A DNA stretch of 12,166 nt. Source: Chloroflexota bacterium. GTDB taxonomy: Bacteria; Chloroflexota; Anaerolineae; Anaerolineales; Villigracilaceae. A program made the position numbers and the translations under genes. Every line of letters begins with the position of its first letter. Positions within the stretch are counted from its first letter, which is position 1. Location of the stretch: assembly GCA_016875755.1 (NCBI GenBank), contig VGOX01000027.1:1-12166 (forward strand), read 5' to 3'. Of this stretch, positions 1-6,278 are shown in pieces. The notes beneath the pieces were generated by a model. It saw nothing but the letters and a program-made list of their open reading frames with translations, was not told the DNA's origin and ran no database searches.

Positions 1-122
1 CAGGGCTTGAAAGTATTACCGAACGATACAACCAATCACGTTATTCTCATTGAACCGCCGGATGCGGACCCGCATGTCCGGTGGTGTGAGAGGGAGCGGT
101 TAGCCGCCGCTCCCTACTCGAT
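1..122 (+). ncRNA. 3' end of a group II intron (domains V and VI)
   Basis: This is the terminal part of a self-splicing group II intron whose body lies left of the window. A domain V-like hairpin runs from about 52 to 87. It has 8 bp (55-62 with 77-84), a 2-nt bulge at 75-76, 4 bp (63-66 with 71-74) and a GACC tetraloop at 67-70. A domain VI-like hairpin follows, pairing AGGGAGCGG (91-99) with CCGCTCCCT. An extra GAG/CTC pairing leaves A115 unpaired as the candidate branch-point adenosine. The end CTACTCGAT is typical of bacterial group II introns, and a T-rich exon follows. That context resembles bacterial class C introns, which insert behind terminator hairpins. The class assignment and the exact 3' boundary (121-123) are inferred. 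Confidence 0.82.
3..53 (+). CDS. possible C-terminal tail of the intron-encoded reverse transcriptase/maturase (partial)
   Basis: One frame stays open from the left edge to a TGA at 51-53, at the very start of the domain V hairpin. It would end in ...ITERYNQSRYSH. Class C intron reverse transcriptases lie in domain IV and end shortly before domain V, so a stop here is plausible. Only 16 residues are visible and no conserved motif is among them, so the assignment rests on position alone. It could equally be untranslated domain IV sequence. Confidence 0.25.
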   Translation, partial: GLESITERYNQSRYSH

Positions 123-130
123 TTTTTCTA

Positions 131-718
131 TCACTTCTTTTCCCGATCCAACCACAATTCCCGATACTTGCGATTCCAATCGATCAAAAAACGGATGGCG
201 ATCACCAGCCCCGCGCCTGCCATGACCCACATCGAGTCGTCGCGGATGTGGGCAAGCCATAGCACTGGTGCTGCGAGAATGCCTGTCACCACACTTGCCC
301 GCGCCGAGTGGCGGATGACCAACACCAGCAGCAATAGCAAACCGAGGCTCACTGCAAACGTCAGTGGGTTGACCGCCAGTGCCGCGCCGCCTGCGGTTGC
401 CAATCCCATCCCGCCGCGGAAGCCTGCAAACACGGGCCAGCAATGACCGATGACTGCCAGCGTTGCTGTTAACGCGATGACCCACGTCTCACCTGAGTAT
501 TTCAGGGCGAGAAAGGTCGGCAGGAATCCCTTGGCAATATCCAAAATGAGAACCAATGCGCCCCAGCCGAACCCCGCCTGGCGGATGGTGTTCGTGGTGG
601 TGGCGTGACCCGAGCCCGCGTCGCGCACGTCCACGCCTTTGACGTAGCGTGTGACCCAGATCGAGAACGGGAGCGAGCCGAGTACATATCCAAGAATGGG
701 GAAGAGGAAGTTTGTCAT
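131..718 (-). CDS. plsY: PlsY-like glycerol-3-phosphate acyltransferase, divergent motifs
   Basis: This is a 195-aa multi-pass membrane protein of the PlsY family. The family transfers the acyl group of acyl-phosphate to glycerol-3-phosphate, the first step of phospholipid synthesis. Length and hydrophobic segments (about 3-20, 51-70, 78-97, 106-135, 143-156, 163-180) fit. Motif 1 reads GSGHATTTNTIRQAG at 35-49, where the family has GSGNxGxTNxxR. Motif 2 reads GHCWPVFAGFRGGMG at 91-105, with Met104 where GGKG normally supplies a lysine. The usual C-terminal H..NI.R...G.E motif is not recognisable; the tail reads LIDWNRKYREL. The fold is clear, but full activity is doubtful and it may be a second, specialised paralogue. 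The gene lies 90 bp downstream of the DUF2867 gene on the same strand. Its stop is only about 8 bp from the intron end. No good Shine-Dalgarno is seen; TTATACA lies just before the ATG. Confidence 0.85.
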   Translation of the reverse strand: MTNFLFPILGYVLGSLPFSIWVTRYVKGVDVRDAGSGHATTTNTIRQAGFGWGALVLILDIAKGFLPTFLALKYSGETWVIALTATLAVIGHCWPVFAGFRGGMGLATAGGAALAVNPLTFAVSLGLLLLLVLVIRHSARASVVTGILAAPVLWLAHIRDDSMWVMAGAGLVIAIRFLIDWNRKYRELWLDREKK

Positions 719-746
719 GTCTTGTATAACCCCATTGGTTTGGAAA

Positions 747-788
747 AGTGTTCAGTGGGCAGGGATTAGTGAATGGTGAATGGTGGGA
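747..788. repeat. degenerate heptanucleotide repeat, about six units
   Basis: Between the two minus-strand genes the sequence falls into consecutive 7-nt units: AGTGTTC, AGTGGGC, AGGGATT, AGTGAAT, GGTGAAT, GGTGGGA. Most share the form RGTGNNN. Such 7-nt periodic intergenic repeats resemble the short tandemly repeated repetitive sequences described in cyanobacteria. A second block in the window lies inside comEC. The rest of this 90-bp gap shows nothing clear except a weak TTATACA before the acyltransferase start. Confidence 0.55.
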
Positions 789-808
789 TGTATCTGCGGA
801 TAGCGCCT

Positions 809-2275
809 TTAATAGGAACGCCCCAACACCCTCGCCCGTGACGCCAACCCGCGCGCCAGCCCATCGAAGATGAATTTATGGAAGGGGAACATGGCATACC
901 AGTATAAAAAGCCGAACAAGCCATATGGAGCAAAATACGCGGTGACGGTGAACAGCGTCTTACCGTCATCTCTCGGCGCGGATGTGAACTCCAGCCACGC
1001 CTTGCCCGGCACTTTCATCTCTGCTCTTAATCGCATCAGGCGATTCTTTTCCACCGCTTCCACGCGCCAGAAATCGAGCGACTCACCCGTGTGAATGTCA
1101 TCAGGGTGACGCCTGCCGCGCCGCAAGCCGACACCGCCGATGGCTTTATCGAGCCAGCCGCGCAGCGCCCAACTCCAATCCATATACAGCCAGCCGCGCT
1201 CACCGCCGATGCCCGTGTACGAGCGGAAGACCGTCTCTGGGGGCAGGTCGAGTTCCATTTGGCGGCGTTCGATGTACATGCCTTCTTCCACGACGAACTC
1301 ATACGGCTTAACGTCGCCCACCGCGGTGACCAATGCATCTGACCATGAGGTTTCCACGTTGTCGCGTTGGATTCGTCCGAGCGCGAGATGTGCGGCGGTT
1401 TGGAAATCAAGCGGTTGAATGTGCGGAAACAACTTCCGCGCCGCATCATCACGGACGATGAGATTGGCGCGCAGACCTTCGATCAGCGGGGCGACCACGC
1501 GCCAGTGAATTGGCGTGATCATGTGAACCCAATACGCGGATAACCTCGGAGCGTGAAACGGAGTCCGAATCAACCATCGGCGTAGATTCCGCTCCTTGGC
1601 ATAACCAAGCAGCATGTCCGCGTAGGTGAGGCGGGTGGGTCCTCCAATTTCGATCACGCGTCCTACTGTGTCAGGCACTTTCAACGCATCCACCAAATAA
1701 GCGAGTACATCCCGAATGGCGATGGGTTGCGCCTGCGAGAAAAACCACGCGGGGCAAACCAGCACAGGCTCGCGCTCGGTGAGATAGCGGATCATCTCGA
1801 ACAGCGCCGACCCCGAACCGATGATCATGCCCGCGCGAATTTCAGTGACGGGTACACTGCTATAGCGCAGTAGATAACCCGTCTCATGCCGCGAGCGCAA
1901 ATACGGAGAAAGATTGGCGGTCGGGTCGACCAACTCGCCAAAATAAATAATGCGTTCGATTTTTGCTTCTTCTGCCGCGTGGGAAAAATTGCGCGCAGCT
2001 TGCAGGTCACGATCGGCGTTGTCTTTGCCGCCCTGCTTGCCGTGCATGAGATAGTACGCAACGGAGACATCGCGCATCGCGTGTTGCAAGTCATCGGGAT
2101 TAAGTGCATCGCCTGCTGTGACCTCGACCTGCTTCAGCCACGCACGCCCCTCCAAACGGGACGGATCACGCACAAGACAACGCACGCGATAACCTGCTTC
2201 CAGTAATTTCGGCACGAGTCTGCCGCCGACGTACCCCGTGGCACCTGTGACGAGAATGAGTTTCTTTTCAGTCAT
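809..2275 (-). CDS. NAD(P)-binding SDR/epimerase-like protein with C-terminal DUF2867
   Basis: This 488-aa soluble protein has two parts. The N-terminal part, roughly residues 1-300, is an extended-SDR/NmrA-type Rossmann domain, with the nucleotide-binding motif TGATGYVGG at 10-18 and a following VRCLVRDPSRL that suggests NADP binding. The classical catalytic YxxxK is not intact; the region reads SPYLRSRHETG, so redox chemistry is uncertain. From about residue 310 to the end the sequence matches DUF2867 (FVVEEGMYIER, GERGWLYMDWSWALRGWLD, FHKFIFDGLARGLA). The same two-domain layout occurs in E. coli YbjT, and the substrate is unknown. The ATG at 2275 has no Shine-Dalgarno, but a TATAAT lies 8 nt upstream, so the mRNA is probably leaderless. 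The gene heads a minus-strand pair with the PlsY-like gene. Confidence 0.88.
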   Translation of the reverse strand: MTEKKLILVTGATGYVGGRLVPKLLEAGYRVRCLVRDPSRLEGRAWLKQVEVTAGDALNPDDLQHAMRDVSVAYYLMHGKQGGKDNADRDLQAARNFSHAAEEAKIERIIYFGELVDPTANLSPYLRSRHETGYLLRYSSVPVTEIRAGMIIGSGSALFEMIRYLTEREPVLVCPAWFFSQAQPIAIRDVLAYLVDALKVPDTVGRVIEIGGPTRLTYADMLLGYAKERNLRRWLIRTPFHAPRLSAYWVHMITPIHWRVVAPLIEGLRANLIVRDDAARKLFPHIQPLDFQTAAHLALGRIQRDNVETSWSDALVTAVGDVKPYEFVVEEGMYIERRQMELDLPPETVFRSYTGIGGERGWLYMDWSWALRGWLDKAIGGVGLRRGRRHPDDIHTGESLDFWRVEAVEKNRLMRLRAEMKVPGKAWLEFTSAPRDDGKTLFTVTAYFAPYGLFGFLYWYAMFPFHKFIFDGLARGLASRARVLGRSY

Positions 2276-2283
2276 GATTGCGG

Positions 2284-2289
2284 ATTATA
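2284..2289 (-). promoter_or_regulatory. -10 box TATAAT, 8 nt before the ATG (leaderless promoter)
   Basis: On the minus strand TATAAT is followed by CCGCAATC and then the ATG of the DUF2867 gene. Transcription starting about 7 nt after a -10 box would begin at or next to the start codon. I see no convincing -35 at 16-18 bp. Confidence 0.6.
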
Positions 2290-2360
2290 ACGGCGCGACA
2301 TTAAGCGAATGTCATTGTTTTGGAGGAAGGTTGTCAGTTTTAGGATTGTTGGGGGAGTTT

Positions 2361-2366
2361 TATAAT
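2361..2366 (+). promoter_or_regulatory. candidate -10 box TATAAT for the ZIP transporter gene
   Basis: TATAAT lies 45 nt before the ATG at 2412, which would give a leader of about 38 nt. TTGTCA at 2331-2336 resembles a -35 but the spacing of 24 bp is too long. A weak GAGGAAA at 2404-2410 may serve as ribosome-binding site. Confidence 0.4.
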
Positions 2367-2411
2367 CTTGACGATAGACTGTTTGCCACCGTCCATCGTC
2401 CATGAGGAAAC

Positions 2412-3227
2412 ATGTTCATCGAATGGTTCTCCCAACTCAGCCCGATCATGCAGGCGTTTTTGGCCACCTGCTTTACTTGGTTCGTGACCGCACTTGGCGC
2501 GAGTGTCGTGTTCTTTTTCAAAGATGTCAATCGCCGATTTCTGGACGGCATGCTCGGCTTTGCCGCAGGCGTAATGATCGCCGCTAGTTTCTGGTCGCTG
2601 CTGGCGCCGTCTATTGTGATGGCAGAGGAAATGGGTCAGCCTGCATGGTTGCCTGCTTCGGTGGGATTTTTGCTCGGCGGTCTCTTCCTATGGGGTGTGG
2701 ATAAAATCCTGCCACATTTGCATATCGGCTATCCCATCGAAGAGGCGGAAGGCATCAAAACCCATTGGCAGCGCAGTGTGCTGCTTGTGTTGGCGATCAC
2801 GCTGCACAACATCCCTGAAGGCTTGGCAGTCGGCGTGGCATTTGGCGCGTTGTACGACGGGCACTCGTCCGCGACGCTGGCGGGAGCGATTGCGCTGGCA
2901 GTAGGCATCGGTTTGCAAAACTTCCCCGAAGGAACATCCGTCGCTGCGCCGTTGCATCGCGCAGGCATGAGCCGATTGAAGAGTTTCTGGTATGGGCAAC
3001 TCTCTGGGGTGGTCGAACCAATTGCCGGCGTGTTGGGAGCCGCCGCCGTCATCTTCATCAAACCGATCCTTCCTTATGCACTCGCCTTCGCGGCAGGAGC
3101 GATGATCTACGTCGTCATCGAAGAATTGATTCCCAAATCACAATTGGAGCGGGACATCCACATTGCCACGGGCGGCGCAATGATCGGATTTACGATCATG
3201 ATGATTTTGGATGTGGCGTTGGGATAA
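2412..3227 (+). CDS. ZIP family divalent metal transporter (GufA-like)
   Basis: This is a 271-aa integral membrane protein with about eight hydrophobic segments. ZIP proteins carry Zn2+, Fe2+ or related divalent ions into the cytoplasm. The two signature metal-site motifs are present: HNIPEG at 132-137 (TM4) and QNFPEG at 169-174 (TM5). The Gln in the second motif is typical of the bacterial GufA branch rather than ZupT, which has His there. The final helix ends within six residues of the stop, so the protein is complete. The ATG at 2412 is chosen because it opens directly into the first helix and follows a weak GAGGAAA. The TAA stop is only 11 nt before the next ATG and forms part of that gene's -10 box. 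Metal specificity cannot be read from the sequence. Confidence 0.92.
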   Translation: MFIEWFSQLSPIMQAFLATCFTWFVTALGASVVFFFKDVNRRFLDGMLGFAAGVMIAASFWSLLAPSIVMAEEMGQPAWLPASVGFLLGGLFLWGVDKILPHLHIGYPIEEAEGIKTHWQRSVLLVLAITLHNIPEGLAVGVAFGALYDGHSSATLAGAIALAVGIGLQNFPEGTSVAAPLHRAGMSRLKSFWYGQLSGVVEPIAGVLGAAAVIFIKPILPYALAFAAGAMIYVVIEELIPKSQLERDIHIATGGAMIGFTIMMILDVALG

Positions 3228-3230
3228 AAT
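3225..3230 (+). promoter_or_regulatory. -10 box TAAAAT overlapping the upstream stop, 8 nt before the ATG
   Basis: The TAA stop of the ZIP gene is the first half of TAAAAT. Eight bases (CCGCCTCC) separate it from the ATG at 3239. There is no Shine-Dalgarno, and the spacing equals that before the genes at 2275 and 11252, so a leaderless start is likely. Confidence 0.5.
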
Positions 3231-3238
3231 CCGCCTCC

Positions 3239-3787
3239 ATGCTGACCTGGAACCTGATCCCCGAACCCGAGCTGACCTCCACCCGAGAAGCGGATATCCG
3301 CCGTATGTTGGTGGCATCCTTTCCTGAGTACACCGATTTCTTCACGCACAATTCGTTCTGGGGTTCGAAGCCAGAATATCGGTTGATCGCCGAAGACTCA
3401 AATCAACAACCTGCTGCCCATCTCGAATTTGGCTATCGCACCATCACCGTCGCGGATGCACCCGTCAAGATCGCGGGCGTTGGCGCGGTGGCGGTTCATC
3501 CCGACCATCAGGGCAAGCAAGTCGGCAAGCTGATGTTTGCAAACCTGCGCCAATATCTCCTCATAAACACCGACGTGGAATTTGCCTTCCTCGGCTGCCA
3601 TGATGAAGTGGAAAAATTTTACACCGCCGCAGGTTTCACCCGTGTCCATCAAAATGTCTACAACCTCAACCCCGACTCGAATACATGGGAAACCTACCAC
3701 GGACCGACGATGGTTATGCCGATTCATAAGTGCCTGAATGAATGGCGCACGGACGGCATCATCCACCTGCGCGGAATGCCGTGGTGA
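3239..3787 (+). CDS. GNAT family acyltransferase, NodA-like
   Basis: This is a 182-aa cytoplasmic acyltransferase with the GNAT fold. Motif A, the acyl-CoA pyrophosphate loop, is VGAVAVHPDHQGKQVGKLMF at 81-100. Its QGKQVG replaces the usual Q/RxxGxG/A, with Gln94 where glycine is common. FYTAAGFTR at 127-135 is the usual motif B region. The layout resembles rhizobial NodA, which N-acylates chitooligosaccharides. Shared traits are PEYRLIAEDS (NodA PELRAIGYDS), a long strand before motif A, and a C-terminal MPIHKCLNEWRTDGIIHLRG (NodA FPIGRSMAEWPSGTLIERNG). This comparison is from memory, and no other nod-type genes are near, so the substrate is unknown. The start is set by the TAAAAT box 8 nt upstream. 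Confidence 0.75.
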   Translation: MLTWNLIPEPELTSTREADIRRMLVASFPEYTDFFTHNSFWGSKPEYRLIAEDSNQQPAAHLEFGYRTITVADAPVKIAGVGAVAVHPDHQGKQVGKLMFANLRQYLLINTDVEFAFLGCHDEVEKFYTAAGFTRVHQNVYNLNPDSNTWETYHGPTMVMPIHKCLNEWRTDGIIHLRGMPW

Positions 3788-3806
3788 GATTTCTTTCAAT
3801 CTAATG

Positions 3807-3812
3807 TAGAAT
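3807..3812 (+). promoter_or_regulatory. -10 box TAGAAT, 7 nt before the comEC ATG
   Basis: TAGAAT is followed by CCACCCC and the ATG at 3820. As with the genes at 2275, 3239 and 11252 there is no Shine-Dalgarno, which again suggests a leaderless transcript. Confidence 0.5.
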
Positions 3813-3819
3813 CCACCCC

Positions 3820-6207
3820 ATGCCCTTGCTGTGGATCTTGCTTGCCTTCCTCCTTGGAATCATCCTCGCACATGCCGCCTCTCTTCCCGCTTGGGTATGG
3901 CTTTTCATCGCCGCGCTTGTCTTTGCTCTTTCCCTCTTCTTTCGACACCTAATCACCCGCAACCCCAATTACGAATCCCGAATCGCGAATTCCGCTTCCC
4001 AACTTTCCACTTTTTACTTTTTACTTCCCACTTTTCTTCTTCTCGGCTCCGCCTACTACCAATTCTGCCAGCCGAATATTGACGCTTTCCACGTCGCCTT
4101 TTACAACGACCGCGCCTACGATGTGCTCATCACCGGCGCGCTGACAGAACCCCCCGATTACCGTGACCGATACACCAACTTGCGTATCGAAGTTGAAGCC
4201 ATAGACACCGGCAGCGGCGATATGCCCGCCTCAGGCTTGCTCCTCGTCCGCGTGCCGATCAACGAGACCTACGAATACGGCGAGCGCATCCGCTTGCGGG
4301 GACAGTTGAAGACTCCGCCCACAGGGGAAGACTTCTCCTACCGCGATTATCTGGCACGCTTCGGCATCCATTCGTACATGACCAAATCCGAGGTCACCCG
4401 CCTGCCGGGTAACAGTGGAAACTTCATCTATGTACAGATATTCAAACTGAAAACAAAACTGCTCGAAAACACCTACCGCCTCTTCCCCGACCCCGAAGCG
4501 TCTCTGCTGGCGGGCATTCTCTTTGGTGTGCAAACGGGACTCTCCGAAAAACTACAGCAAGCTTATAAAGACACAGGCACGGCGCACATCATCGCCATTT
4601 CTGGTTTCAACATTGCCATCATTGCGGGCATCTTCTTTTCCATATTCAAAAATCTCACTAACGAACGCATGGGCGCAGTGATAGCCGTCGTCGGGATATT
4701 TTTCTACGCCTTCCTCGTTGGCGGTGATGCAGCAGTGATGCGCGCAGCGTTCATGGGCAGTGTCTCCTTGTTTGCACGGCAACTTGGCAGGCGTAACATG
4801 GGCATGAATGCGCTCATGGCTGTGGCGCTGCTGATGGCGCTCATCAACCCGCTGGTCTTGTGGGATGTCAGTTTTCAACTTTCATTCTTTGCCACACTTG
4901 GACTCATTCTTTATTCCGAACCTTTTTCCAACTTCACCAACCGCATCATCGAAAAAATTACAAAGGAAGATACAAGCGCAATTACGCGGATCATCAATGA
5001 AAATGTCATCCTGACCTTTGCCGCGCAATTGACCACCATTCCGATCATGGCTTATCACTTTAATCGCATTTCACTTGTTTCGCTCATCGCCAATCCCTTC
5101 ATTCTGCCCGTGCAGCCTGCGGTGATGATCGTCAGCGGGCTGGCGGTGTTGGTCAGCCTCATCATCTATCCGCTCGGGCAGCTCATTGCGTGGATTGCCC
5201 TGCCGTTTTCGATCTACTCCATCCGTGTGGTGGAATTATTTGCCCTTATGCCAAACGGAGTCATCGTGCTGGGGGATTCGTCCATCTTGTTCGTCCTCGT
5301 CTTTTACGCCGCGCTTCTTACTGTGACGTTTGGCTGGTCAGACATCCGCGATTGGTTCCAGCGGACAGCGGGTTCGCTCCGTGCAGTGGCGTTGACGTCT
5401 ACCTTCATACTTCTTTTCATTTGTATGATTCTGGTCTGGCGCGCCTCTGCCACCGCAGGTGATGGACAATTCCACGTCACTTTCCTTGACGTTGGCTCGG
5501 CGGATGCGGTACTCATTCAAACGCCCGAGGGACGCAACATCCTCATCAACGGCGGCGCGAGTGTGACGGAACTCTCCGATGAACTGGGCAGGCGTCTGCC
5601 GCTTTTCTCGCGCAAACTGGATTGGCTTATTATTGCTTCCACACAGGAAAATCAACTGGCGGCCTTGCCGCGCCTTGTGGAGATCTATCCGCCTGAAAAT
5701 GTGCTGTGGAGCGGCAATGTTCAAGCCTCGTTCTCCGCGCAATTGCTGGACGAGTATTTTGCGAAAGAGAACATCCCCGTCACCCGCGCGGAAGCAGGAC
5801 AAAGGCTCGAGCTGGGAGAAAACTCCTTTATCGAGATCCAGGCTGCAGGTCCAAGAGGAAGCGTGGTTCTCATCCAATATGGGAATTTCCGCGCCTTGCT
5901 GCCTGTCGGTTTGAGCGAGGGGATGCTTGAGGCGCTGGAATATGGAAATGCCATCGGCAAGGTGGATGTGTTGTTACTCTCTGAATCAGGCTATGCCCCG
6001 ACCAACCCGCCTGATCTGTTCGAGAATATGACTCCACAATTGGTGGTCTTGAGCGTCGGCGCAGGTGACCCGAACGGGCTGCCTGCACAGGAAGTGCTCG
6101 ATTCACTTGGCGGCGGCTACTCACTTCTGCGCACTGACCGCAGCGGCTGGATCGACGTCAGCAGTGATGGCGTGGAGATGCGTGTGTCTGTGGAGCGCGG
6201 CGAGTGA
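3820..6207 (+). CDS. comEC: ComEC/Rec2 DNA-uptake channel with degenerate MBL domain
   Basis: This 795-aa membrane protein carries single-stranded DNA into the cell during transformation. Order of parts: two or three N-terminal helices (1-75), a soluble OB/DUF4131 region (about 90-200), the polytopic Competence domain (about 215-530) with DTGTAHIIAISGFN at 251-264 and DVSFQLSFFATLGL, then an extracytoplasmic metallo-beta-lactamase-like domain (547-795). That last domain keeps FLDVGSADAVLIQTPEG but has lost its metal ligands. THxDxDH reads TQENQLA at 608-614, IDGG reads INGG at 576-579, the late GD is GL at 697-698, and HHGS reads ESGY at 722-725. It therefore cannot be the usual ComEC nuclease. 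The frame is intact and the fold-specific hydrophobic pattern is kept, which argues against recent decay. Residues about 50-73 are encoded by heptamer repeats. Confidence 0.9.
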   Translation: MPLLWILLAFLLGIILAHAASLPAWVWLFIAALVFALSLFFRHLITRNPNYESRIANSASQLSTFYFLLPTFLLLGSAYYQFCQPNIDAFHVAFYNDRAYDVLITGALTEPPDYRDRYTNLRIEVEAIDTGSGDMPASGLLLVRVPINETYEYGERIRLRGQLKTPPTGEDFSYRDYLARFGIHSYMTKSEVTRLPGNSGNFIYVQIFKLKTKLLENTYRLFPDPEASLLAGILFGVQTGLSEKLQQAYKDTGTAHIIAISGFNIAIIAGIFFSIFKNLTNERMGAVIAVVGIFFYAFLVGGDAAVMRAAFMGSVSLFARQLGRRNMGMNALMAVALLMALINPLVLWDVSFQLSFFATLGLILYSEPFSNFTNRIIEKITKEDTSAITRIINENVILTFAAQLTTIPIMAYHFNRISLVSLIANPFILPVQPAVMIVSGLAVLVSLIIYPLGQLIAWIALPFSIYSIRVVELFALMPNGVIVLGDSSILFVLVFYAALLTVTFGWSDIRDWFQRTAGSLRAVALTSTFILLFICMILVWRASATAGDGQFHVTFLDVGSADAVLIQTPEGRNILINGGASVTELSDELGRRLPLFSRKLDWLIIASTQENQLAALPRLVEIYPPENVLWSGNVQASFSAQLLDEYFAKENIPVTRAEAGQRLELGENSFIEIQAAGPRGSVVLIQYGNFRALLPVGLSEGMLEALEYGNAIGKVDVLLLSESGYAPTNPPDLFENMTPQLVVLSVGAGDPNGLPAQEVLDSLGGGYSLLRTDRSGWIDVSSDGVEMRVSVERGE
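3967..4036. repeat. heptanucleotide repeat block inside comEC, ten units
   Basis: Seventy bases divide cleanly into 7-nt units: AATTACG, AATCCCG, AATCGCG, AATTCCG, CTTCCCA, ACTTTCC, ACTTTTT, ACTTTTT, ACTTCCC, ACTTTTC. The first four share AATNNCG and the last five share ACTTNNN. The reverse complement of the second half (forms such as AAAAAGT and GGGAAGT) resembles the AGTG-type units at 747-788. The block is translated in frame as part of the N-terminal region between predicted helices (about residues 50-73), where variation is likely tolerated. Confidence 0.65.
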
Positions 6208-6247
6208 ATGGGAGTTAAGTACCATTTGCGGGGGGAGAGTAGGCAAC

Positions 6248-6253
6248 TACAAT
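6248..6253 (+). promoter_or_regulatory. candidate -10 box TACAAT for the lipoprotein gene
   Basis: TACAAT lies 25 nt before the chosen ATG at 6279, leaving room for a short leader that carries the Shine-Dalgarno at 6266-6273. TTTGCG at 6226-6231 (16 bp spacing) is a poor -35. Confidence 0.4.
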
Positions 6254-6265
6254 GTGCCGCATAAC

Positions 6266-6273
6266 AAAGGAGA
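6266..6273 (+). promoter_or_regulatory. Shine-Dalgarno AAAGGAGA that sets the lipoprotein start
   Basis: AAAGGAGA ends 5 nt before the ATG at 6279. An earlier in-frame ATG at 6252 lacks such a site and would put charged residues ahead of the signal peptide, so 6279 is preferred. Confidence 0.75.
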
Positions 6274-6278
6274 ATGGA

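Noticed and set aside
7..225. Plus-strand open frame through the intron end (72 codons)
   Set aside because: It crosses domains V and VI of the group II intron and runs into the antisense of the PlsY-like gene, so it is structural RNA sequence and not a protein gene.
2331..2366. Classic -35/-10 promoter TTGTCA...TATAAT for the ZIP gene
   Set aside because: The spacing of 24 bp is too long for a sigma-70 type promoter; only the -10 is kept as a weak call.
2402..2587. Overlapping short frame starting at the ATG just before the ZIP gene
   Set aside because: It is out of frame with the ZIP protein, has no motif and lacks its own ribosome-binding site.
3967..4036. Possible CRISPR array or phage attachment site
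   Set aside because: Units are 7 nt with no spacers; this is a microsatellite-like repeat.
5338..5877. Minus-strand open frame (179 codons) inside comEC
   Set aside because: It is antisense to the conserved ComEC frame, without promoter or domain evidence.
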